Below the pieces are notes generated by a model. It saw only the letters and a list, made by a program, of their open reading frames with translations, was not told the DNA's origin and made no database searches. DNA of 64,000 bases from Aerophototrophica crusticola (lineage in GTDB: Bacteria; Pseudomonadota; Alphaproteobacteria; Azospirillales; Azospirillaceae). Numbering within the stretch: the first letter of the stretch is position 1; the number at the start of each line of letters is the position of its first letter. Position numbers and translations under genes: made by a program. Shown here one piece after another: positions 57,893-64,000 of the stretch. Location of the stretch: assembly GCA_001939945.1 (NCBI GenBank), contig MOEB01000004.1:124001-188000 (forward strand). The letters run 5' to 3'.

Positions 57893-58045
57893 CCCTCTCC
57901 CCTGGGGAGAGGGTGCCCGCGGCAGCGGGCGGGTGAGGGAGGTGGGCGTGGAGACCGCCGCCAAACCCCATCGTCCCCGCGAACCCGTCTCCCTCACCCG
58001 TCGCGGGCTGGCGCCCGCGCCACCCTCTCCCCAGGAGAGGGAAGA
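57893..58045. repeat. CCCTCTCC/GGAGAGGG inverted repeat, copy 3
   Basis: CCCTCTCCCCTGGGGAGAGGG at the left and CACCCTCTCCCCAGGAGAGGG at the right, with GGGTGAGGGAGG and its mirror CTCCCTCACCC inside. It is between arfB and the flavoprotein gene and matches the copies at 16226 and inside imuB. Confidence 0.85.
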
Positions 58046-58065
58046 CCAGGGCAGACCCCGTCCCC

Positions 58066-59268
58066 ATGACCACCCATTTCGACGTGCTGATCATCGGCGC
58101 CGGCGCCGCCGGGCTCTACGCGGCCATCTTCGCCGGCCGGCGGGGGCGGCGGGTGCTGGTGGTGGACCATGCTGACAAGGCGGGGAAGAAGATCCTGATC
58201 TCCGGCGGCGGGCGCTGCAACTTCACCAACCTGCATGCGGACCCGAAGCGGTTCATCTCCAAGAACCCGCACTTCGCCATCTCCGCCCTGAAGCGCCATA
58301 GCCAGCACGACTTCATCGCGCTGGTGGACCGGCATGGCATCCCCTGGCACGAGAAGAAGCTGGGGCAGCTGTTCTGCGACCGCTCGGCCCAGGACATCGT
58401 CGCCATGCTGCTGGACGAGTGCGCCGACGCGGGCGTGGCGCTGCGGCTGGAATGCAAGGTACAGGCGGTGGGGCGGGGCGAGCCGGGGGGCTTCACCCTG
58501 TCCACCAGCCACGGGACCTTCACCGGCGACAGCCTGGTGCTGGCCACCGGAGGCCTGTCCATCCCCAAGATGGGCGCCACCGGCTTCGCCCTGGACGTGG
58601 CGCGGCAGTTCGGCCTGCCCATCGTGGAACCGCGCCCGGCCCTGGTGCCCTTTACCTTCCGGCCTGACGACCTGGCCCGGACCAAGGACCTGTCCGGCAT
58701 CGCCCTGGACGGCACGGTGCGCTGTGATGGGGTGGGATTCCGGGAAGCGCTGCTGATCACCCACCGCGGCCTGTCCGGCCCTTCCGTCCTCCAGATCTCC
58801 AGCTATTGGCGGGAGGGGATGCCGGTCACGGTGGACCTGTCGCCCGACCAGCCCCTGGCCGACACGCTCAAGGCCTTGAAGCGCAGCCGCCCGCGGGCGG
58901 AACTGAAGACCGTGCTGGCCGAACTGCTGCCCCGCCGCTTCGCCGAGCGGCTGTTCGAGGCGCCTGTCCTGGGCGAGGCGCCGCTGGTGAGCCGCCCCCT
59001 GGCCGACATGCGGGACGCGGACCTGGCCACCGTTGCCGCCCGCCTGCATGGCTGGACCGTGCAGCCTGAGGGTACCGAGGGCTACCGCACGGCGGAGGTG
59101 ATGCTGGGCGGCATCGACACGGCGGCCCTGTCGTCCAAGACGATGGAGACCAAGGCGGTCCCCGGGCTGTACGCGGTGGGGGAGGCGGTGGACGTCACCG
59201 GCTGGCTGGGGGGCTATAACTTCCAGTGGGCCTGGAGCAGCGGCTACGCGGCGGGGATGGCGGCGTAG
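58066..59268 (+). CDS. HI0933-type NAD(P)/FAD-dependent oxidoreductase
   Basis: A 400-residue flavoprotein of the HI0933/YhiN family. FAD-binding GAGAAGLYAA is at 12-21, the family signature GKKILISGGGRCNFTN near 41-56, LATGGLSIPKMGATGFALD near 165, and the C-terminal FAD block GLYAVGEAVDVTGWLGGYNFQWAW. The reaction is not established for this family. It is alone in orientation between repeats. Confidence 0.9.
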   Translation: MTTHFDVLIIGAGAAGLYAAIFAGRRGRRVLVVDHADKAGKKILISGGGRCNFTNLHADPKRFISKNPHFAISALKRHSQHDFIALVDRHGIPWHEKKLGQLFCDRSAQDIVAMLLDECADAGVALRLECKVQAVGRGEPGGFTLSTSHGTFTGDSLVLATGGLSIPKMGATGFALDVARQFGLPIVEPRPALVPFTFRPDDLARTKDLSGIALDGTVRCDGVGFREALLITHRGLSGPSVLQISSYWREGMPVTVDLSPDQPLADTLKALKRSRPRAELKTVLAELLPRRFAERLFEAPVLGEAPLVSRPLADMRDADLATVAARLHGWTVQPEGTEGYRTAEVMLGGIDTAALSSKTMETKAVPGLYAVGEAVDVTGWLGGYNFQWAWSSGYAAGMAA

Positions 59269-59283
59269 GGGGTGGGGCTTCCT

Positions 59284-59400
59284 TCTCCACGAAGGGAACC
59301 CGTTTCCCCCGCGAAGGCAGGGGCCCACGGCTTTTGACCCGGTTCTCGACGCTTCAGGGATTAAGAACTGTGGGCCCCTGCTTTCGCAGGGGAAACAAAA
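59284..59400. repeat. Mirrored intergenic repeat (as at 29862)
   Basis: CCCGCGAAGGCAGGGGCCCACGGCTTTT... and the mirror AAGAACTGTGGGCCCCTGCTTTCGCAGGGG. It shares its arms and the words CGGCTTTT and AAGAACTGTGG with the element at 29862-29960. It lies between two convergent genes and may stop transcription. Confidence 0.65.
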
Positions 59401-59429
59401 GCTAAGCTGATGGCATGCTTTGGCCCCCC

Positions 59430-60308
59430 TCAATCAGCCCCTTCCCTTGCCACCTCCGCCCGCTTGCCCCAGCCCTTGAACGGATAGGCGAGTTGGGCCA
59501 GGAAGCCGGTCGGCACGGCGTCGTCGCAGCCCACATTCACCGGGGGCCGGTGGGGCGGCAGGTAGCGGGTGCCGAACACCATGTCCCAGAGGATCAGGTT
59601 CTCCCCGTAGTTGGAGTTCCCCTCCGCCGGCACCCGGCTGTGGTGCCAGCGGTGCAGTTCCGGCGTGTTGAAGACCCAGGTCAGCGCGCCGTTGCGCATG
59701 TCCACATTGCAGTGGGTCAGGAAGCCCACATAGGTGGTGATGGCCAGCACCCACAGCACCACGTCCCGCGGCGCCCCCACCAGCAGGGCCAGGGCCAGGG
59801 CAAAGCTGGTCTTCCACAGGCTGTCCAGGAAGTGGAACCGGCCGGTGTTGACGAACCACAGCTTGGTCACCGCGTGGTGCACAGCGTGCCAGCGCCAGGC
59901 CAGCGGCCACTCATGCGCCAGCCGGTGGGCCCAATAAAGCCCGAACTCCGCCACGACAAGCCCCAGCACCACCTGGGCGGCCAGGGGCCAGTCCGATGGC
60001 CAGATCCCGCTGGCCGCGGCGGGGGTGGCTGCATGGGCGCCGGCGAAGGCGGCCATGGCGGCCAAGGCCTGGCCGATGCCCTTGTTCAGCGCGGTGTGCC
60101 CGATGTCGTTGAGCAACTGCCCGTCGCTCTCCATCCACGCCTGCTCGTATGGCATGGCCCGCTCCAGCAGCAGGAGGGTGAGCGCCAGGCCGAAATAGGT
60201 CAGGTTGAAGGCCAGCACGGCATGGCCGGCCTGCCAGCCCACCCAATAGCCGGCGATGCACAGGCTCAACAGTCCGGGCCATGCCAAGCGGGAGACGAGG
60301 GCACGCAT
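59430..60308 (-). CDS. Fatty acid hydroxylase / sterol desaturase family membrane enzyme
   Basis: A 292-residue membrane enzyme with four to five spans. The di-iron histidine clusters are visible: HRLAHE, HAVHH, HCNVD and HRWHHS. Family members hydroxylate or desaturate lipids. The start at 60308 has an AAGGAAGG site; upstream codons look non-coding. It is convergent with the flavoprotein gene and divergent from the patatin gene. Confidence 0.88.
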   Translation of the reverse strand: MRALVSRLAWPGLLSLCIAGYWVGWQAGHAVLAFNLTYFGLALTLLLLERAMPYEQAWMESDGQLLNDIGHTALNKGIGQALAAMAAFAGAHAATPAAASGIWPSDWPLAAQVVLGLVVAEFGLYWAHRLAHEWPLAWRWHAVHHAVTKLWFVNTGRFHFLDSLWKTSFALALALLVGAPRDVVLWVLAITTYVGFLTHCNVDMRNGALTWVFNTPELHRWHHSRVPAEGNSNYGENLILWDMVFGTRYLPPHRPPVNVGCDDAVPTGFLAQLAYPFKGWGKRAEVAREGAD

Positions 60309-60451
60309 GCGCCTTCCTTTCACCGAAATCGTAGTAGGGTTATTGCCCTGATCGGGGCAGGGGCGCAAGGCCGTGCCCCCGACCATCGGCAGTGGTGCCT
60401 AGGCCGGAGGGCGGGCGCGTTGACGCACGTCACAGTCAGTACGGGGAAAGC

Positions 60452-61438
60452 ATGAAGATCGGGTTGGCGTTGGGCAGCGGCGCGGCGCGGGGCTGGGCCC
60501 ATATCGGGGTGATCCGCGCCTTGTCAGAGATGGGCGTGACGCCGGACGTGGTCTGCGGCACCTCTGTCGGCGCCGTGGTCGGCGGCGCCTACCTGACCGG
60601 GCAGCTGGATGACCTCCAGGACTGGGCCAAGCGCGTGGGCCTGCTGGGCGTGCTGAAGCTGATCGACATCACCTTCAAGCGCGGCGGCCTGGTCACGGTG
60701 GAGCGGGCCTATGAGATGTTCCGCAACGCCGCCACCGACGTGCCGGTGGAGGGCCTGTCCAAACCCTTCGGCACCATCGCCACCGACCTTGCCACGGGGC
60801 GGGAGGTCTGGTTGCGGGAAGGGCCGTTGCTGGATGTGGTGCGCGCCTCCGCCGCCATGCCCGGCCTTTTCCCTGCCGTGCGCCACAAGGACATGTGGCT
60901 GGTGGACGGGGCGCTGGTGAACCCGGTGCCGGTGTCCCTTTGCCGGGCCATGGGGGCGGACATCGTCATCGCCGTGAACCTGAACGGCGACCTGTCCCAG
61001 CTGCCCCGCTTCTCCAAGGCCACCCTGGGACCGGTCAGCGTCTCCCTGGCCGACAAGGGGGACGCCGCGACACCCGAATCGCCCCCCCACCACAATGTCC
61101 TGCCCGCCGCCCGGCCCCTGGCCCAGTTCATCGGCCGCCTGGGCGCCACGGTGGGGGAACGCACCAAGTTCCTGGCCGCCCAGATGCTGTCACCCAAGCA
61201 GCCCACCCCCAACGTGCTGGAGGTGATGGCCGGCTCCATCGACATCATGCAGGACCGGATCACCCGCAGCCGCTTGGCGGGGGAGCCGCCGGACGTGCTG
61301 CTGACGCCCCGCATCGGCCATATCGGCATCCTGGATTTCGACCGGGCCGCGGAGCTGATCGAGCTGGGCCGCACCGCCACCCTTGCCATGCGCCCGGCCA
61401 TCGAGCTGGCGGTGGGGGGGAGGCCGCTGGTTACCTGA
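60452..61438 (+). CDS. Patatin-like phospholipase (RssA type)
   Basis: A 328-residue lipid hydrolase. The oxyanion loop GSGAARGWAHIG is at 8-19, the nucleophile Ser38 in GTSVG and the catalytic Asp in LVDGALVNPVP near 154. The layout is that of RssA/NTE-like patatins. The stop lies eight bases inside the convergent methyltransferase gene. It could act on membrane phospholipids. Confidence 0.9.
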   Translation: MKIGLALGSGAARGWAHIGVIRALSEMGVTPDVVCGTSVGAVVGGAYLTGQLDDLQDWAKRVGLLGVLKLIDITFKRGGLVTVERAYEMFRNAATDVPVEGLSKPFGTIATDLATGREVWLREGPLLDVVRASAAMPGLFPAVRHKDMWLVDGALVNPVPVSLCRAMGADIVIAVNLNGDLSQLPRFSKATLGPVSVSLADKGDAATPESPPHHNVLPAARPLAQFIGRLGATVGERTKFLAAQMLSPKQPTPNVLEVMAGSIDIMQDRITRSRLAGEPPDVLLTPRIGHIGILDFDRAAELIELGRTATLAMRPAIELAVGGRPLVT

Positions 61439-62369
61439 CCAGCATCCAGGTCAGCTCATGCTTGTTCTGGGACAGGTGGACCAAGCGGGAGCCGGGGATG
61501 GCGGCGAAGGCGCGCGCGGTCTCATGGTCCGTCTCCGCCTGGAACTTCAGGGTGCAGACGAAGTTGCGCGCGGTGCCGGCCTCCAGCCAGCGGCGCACCA
61601 TGGACAGCAGGCGCGCGGGGTAGCAGATCACGTCGCAGCAAAGCCAGTCCACCGGGCCCAAGGCCTTGGGATCCAGGCCGAAGGCGCTTTCCTGTCGCTG
61701 CGTGACCTTGGGCAGGGCCGCGATCCTCGGGTCCAGCGGCGCCTTGTCCACCGCCACCACCCGGGCGCCGCAGGTCTGCAACACCCAGGTCCAGCCGCCT
61801 GGGCTGGCGCCGAGGTCCAGGCACAGCTCCCCCGGTTCCGGCGTGTGGCCGATCAGGGTGAAGGCTTCCCACAGCTTCAGGTAGGCGCGGTTGGGCGGGG
61901 TGGACTTGTCCTCCACGAACGGCACCTCCCCGTTCACGAAGGGGCTGGAGCAGCGCGGGGCGGCCAGGATCGTGTTCTCGTCCAGCAGCATCCATGATCC
62001 CAGCGGCGCTGTCGGCGGCGGGGTGAAGAACACCACCGGCTTGGCCGAGACATGGGGCAGGTTGTCCTGGATCAGCTGGGTGCGCCGGTGATGGGCCACC
62101 GCGTAAGGGGCCCAGTTGCGCTGGATGGAGCGCAGCGCCTTCGCCCCCTGCTTGATGGAGGGGACGGGGATGGTGACCGGATCGTACCAGACGTTCTGCG
62201 CCCAGGCCGCGGGCCGCGCTGGGCCGTCGGCCAGCACCAGCCGGCCGTGCACGCCGCGCACCTCCCCCAGTTCCTGCAACAGGGGTTCCAGGAAGCCGTC
62301 GGGGGCCAGATAGGCGGTGGCCCCGGTCGGGGTGCCGACCGGGGCCACGGGATCAGCCGGGTTGTCCAC
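61431..62369 (-). CDS. RlmM-like SAM-dependent rRNA methyltransferase
   Basis: A 312-residue protein with an N-terminal THUMP-like part and a Rossmann methyltransferase (SAM motif CLDLGASPGGWTWVLQ, about 184-199; DWLCCDVICYPARLL; final KFQAETDHE). This is the FtsJ/RlmM group, which makes 2'-O-methylcytidine in 23S rRNA. The end overlaps the patatin gene by eight bases. Confidence 0.85.
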   Translation of the reverse strand: MDNPADPVAPVGTPTGATAYLAPDGFLEPLLQELGEVRGVHGRLVLADGPARPAAWAQNVWYDPVTIPVPSIKQGAKALRSIQRNWAPYAVAHHRRTQLIQDNLPHVSAKPVVFFTPPPTAPLGSWMLLDENTILAAPRCSSPFVNGEVPFVEDKSTPPNRAYLKLWEAFTLIGHTPEPGELCLDLGASPGGWTWVLQTCGARVVAVDKAPLDPRIAALPKVTQRQESAFGLDPKALGPVDWLCCDVICYPARLLSMVRRWLEAGTARNFVCTLKFQAETDHETARAFAAIPGSRLVHLSQNKHELTWMLVR

Positions 62370-62375
62370 GGGTGC

Positions 62376-63020
62376 TCAGGGCAGCATGTCGGTAGAAGCG
62401 ATGACGGCCTGGGTCCGGTTGCGCACGCCCAGCGACCGCATGACCGCGGTCACGTGGATCTTCACCGTGCCCTCGGACAGGCCCAGCTCATAAGCGATCT
62501 GCTTGTTGGACTTGCCTTCCCGCAGGCAGCGCAGCACGTCGCGCTGGCGCTGGGTCAGGGCCGGCATGGACGGGCCGCCGGACTGGGCGCCGCCGCCCCC
62601 GCCGCCGGAAGCGCTGGCCGACTCGCCCTGGATGGCCGCGGGCGGCACATAGATGCCGCCGGAAAACACCAGGTTCAGGGCGCTCAGCATGATCTTCACG
62701 CTGGAGGATTTGGGGATGTAGCCCGAAGCGCCGGCATCCAGGGCCGCGCGCACGTCGCTCTGCGACTCCGAGGCGGAGACGATGACCAGCGGGGTGCCCG
62801 CCTGCAGCTCGCAGATCTGCTGGATGCCGCTGAAGCCGGGCCAGCCCGGCATCTGCAGGTCCATCAGGATCAGGTCGAATTCCTGGTCGCCCTGGCACAG
62901 CTCCAGGGCTTCGTCGAAGGTACCCGCCTCGAAGAACTTGGCGTTCTCATCCAACTGCATCAGCAGCCGGCAGAGCCCTTCGCGAAACAGCAGGTGGTCA
63001 TCGCCAATTAGGATGTTCAT
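62376..63020 (-). CDS. LuxR-type (NarL family) response regulator
   Basis: A 214-residue two-domain regulator: receiver with Asp7/8 and phospho-acceptor Asp54 (LILMDLQMP), a Gly-rich linker, and a LuxR HTH (LTQRQRDVLRCLREGKSNKQIAYELGLSEGTVKIHVTAVMRSLGVRNRTQAV). The start at 63020 has the usual MNILIGDDH. No kinase gene is adjacent, so the partner is unknown. It follows the methyltransferase by a few bases in reverse order. Confidence 0.9.
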   Translation of the reverse strand: MNILIGDDHLLFREGLCRLLMQLDENAKFFEAGTFDEALELCQGDQEFDLILMDLQMPGWPGFSGIQQICELQAGTPLVIVSASESQSDVRAALDAGASGYIPKSSSVKIMLSALNLVFSGGIYVPPAAIQGESASASGGGGGGAQSGGPSMPALTQRQRDVLRCLREGKSNKQIAYELGLSEGTVKIHVTAVMRSLGVRNRTQAVIASTDMLP

Positions 63021-63383
63021 CGCCCGTCCTACAACCCGAGTCAATGGCCGGCCTAGCCACCAGGGTGATGCCGATATGCCTAAAGTGGTAAAGGGTTCAG
63101 GCATCTACGTGAATAACGCCTTACTAGTACAAAAGTTCGCCCCTGTCTGTCATCAGCTTCTCCTACCTAAAAAGAATTCTTTCCGTGCTTGCCTAAGCCG
63201 AGCCTTCCGTCCTGTGCCCATCCGGTCCGTTCGCCCCGGTTTTGCCCTGTCCGGACGGGGCGCATCCCTATCCGATCTATCATCCCGGGCTTAACCGCCC
63301 GGGCTTCCATGCGCCGCAACCTGGATCAGGCCGCCCCCTATGCTTATCTTCTCGGTGAGGGGCCATGCAAACCGGGATTGCCA
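63021..63383. other. Divergent promoter region, 363 bp
   Basis: Lies between the response regulator and the VWA gene. 63070-63190 is markedly less GC-rich and probably carries the promoters. No gene or clear hairpin was found. Confidence 0.45.
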
Positions 63384-64000
63384 ATGACCGACCCCGACCG
63401 ACGCACGCCGGCACCGGCCAGACCGGATGACTCCGCGGTGGACGCCTTCCTGTCCAGGGTTGCCGCCATGCCCCAGGGCAAGGCGGCCGGGCAGCGCGGG
63501 CAGCTGCTGTTCGCCCTGGACGCCACCGCCAGCCGCCAACCCACCTGGGACCGCGCCAGCCATCTCCAGGCCGACATGTTCTCCGCCGCGGCCGGGGTGG
63601 GCGGGTTGGAGGTGCAACTCGTCTTCTACCGGGGTTTCCGGGAATGCAAGACCACGCCCTGGATCAGCGACCCGGCCGACATGATCCGGCGCATGACCGG
63701 CGTCACCTGCCTGGGCGGCCAGACCCAGATTTACCGGGTGCTTTCCCATGCCTTGAAGGAAGGGCGGGCCAAACCGGTCAACGCGGTGGTCTTCGTCGGC
63801 GACGCCTGTGAGGAGGACCCGGACCCCATCTGCCACCTGGCGGGGGAGCTGGGGCTGCTGGGCGTCCCCGTCTTCATGTTCCAGGAAGGGCAGGACCCGG
63901 TGGCGCGCACCGTCTTCCAGCAAGTGGCCAAGCTGTCCCGCGGCGCCTGGTGCCCATTCGACGCCTCCAGCGCCCAGACCCTGAAGGACCTGCTGTCGGC
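63384..64000 (+). CDS. VWA-like domain protein, 5' part
   Basis: The frame is open to the end of the window (205 codons), so the gene is cut. It starts MTDPDRRTPAPARPDD. The MIDAS-like start LLFALDATASRQPTWD (about 42-57; D-A-T-A-S fits the D-x-T/S-x-S motif) and strands VEVQLVFYRGFRE-like and VVFVGDACEEDPDP show a von Willebrand A fold. Related alphaproteobacterial genes are often followed by a DnaJ-domain gene. The function is unknown. Confidence 0.75.
   Translation, partial: MTDPDRRTPAPARPDDSAVDAFLSRVAAMPQGKAAGQRGQLLFALDATASRQPTWDRASHLQADMFSAAAGVGGLEVQLVFYRGFRECKTTPWISDPADMIRRMTGVTCLGGQTQIYRVLSHALKEGRAKPVNAVVFVGDACEEDPDPICHLAGELGLLGVPVFMFQEGQDPVARTVFQQVAKLSRGAWCPFDASSAQTLKDLLS

Overview
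The window is a high-GC, gene-dense chromosomal stretch of an alphaproteobacterium, most likely Rhodospirillales (Azospirillaceae-like). Supporting signals are a ChvG/ChvI two-component pair, HisZ, an imuB-dnaE2 mutagenesis cassette behind a GTTC-N7-GTTC LexA box, EcfG-type (GGAAC-N16-xGTT) promoters, homospermidine synthase and a SUF operon with SufU and SufT. The species assignment is inference. No rRNA, tRNA, CRISPR array or prophage was seen, and no insertion sequence with a transposase.

Layout. 1-8.7 kb: 3' end of spoVR, a glutathionyl-hydroquinone reductase, MipA-like outer membrane protein, crotonase-fold enzyme, two tiny divergent hydrophilic proteins, a thioredoxin-reductase-like flavoprotein, a lipoprotein, a beta-lactamase-fold protein without its catalytic residues, and an IclR regulator. 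9-19 kb: a chemotaxis receptor and periplasmic protein, then housekeeping genes pyrE, pyrC, an endonuclease III-like glycosylase, a higA with a truncated higB, hisS, purA and hisZ. 19-29 kb: vapBC, homospermidine synthase with ornithine/diaminopimelate-type decarboxylase (polyamines), two tandem macrodomain genes and pepN, and a three-gene unit of two coiled-coil membrane proteins plus an RsbW-like ATPase. 30-39.6 kb: a complete SUF operon (Rrf2 regulator, sufB, sufC, sufD, sufS, sufU, sufT, sufA) with three acetyltransferase genes inserted one by one between the suf genes. 39.9-42.8 kb: a stress-type operon of low-complexity membrane proteins. 43.5-49.7 kb: lipoprotein-chvI-chvG, parDE, and a CPA1 antiporter with a cyclic-nucleotide-binding domain. 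49.9-57.9 kb: a DUF4258/HTH toxin-antitoxin pair, a small SOS-linked membrane protein, imuB, dnaE2, higBA and arfB. 58-64 kb: HI0933-type flavoprotein, fatty acid hydroxylase, patatin, RlmM-like methyltransferase, LuxR-type response regulator and a truncated VWA gene.

The window is rich in short palindromic repeats. One family, a paired hairpin that starts GTAGGTCGGATTAG and ends CTAATCCGACCTAC, occurs five times. Three copies are intergenic only or end a gene, two supply the stop codon of a gene, and one lies fully in frame inside dnaE2 and adds 32 residues. A second family built on CCCTCTCCCC/GGGGAGAGGG occurs three times, one of them in frame inside imuB. A third, long inverted repeat separates imuB from dnaE2. 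So three unrelated repeat types have entered the SOS mutasome locus.

The best candidates for undescribed biology are the acetyltransferases interleaved in the SUF operon, the repeat-invaded imuB/dnaE2 proteins, the 71-residue membrane protein sharing the LexA box with imuB, and the coiled-coil/coiled-coil/ATPase operon.
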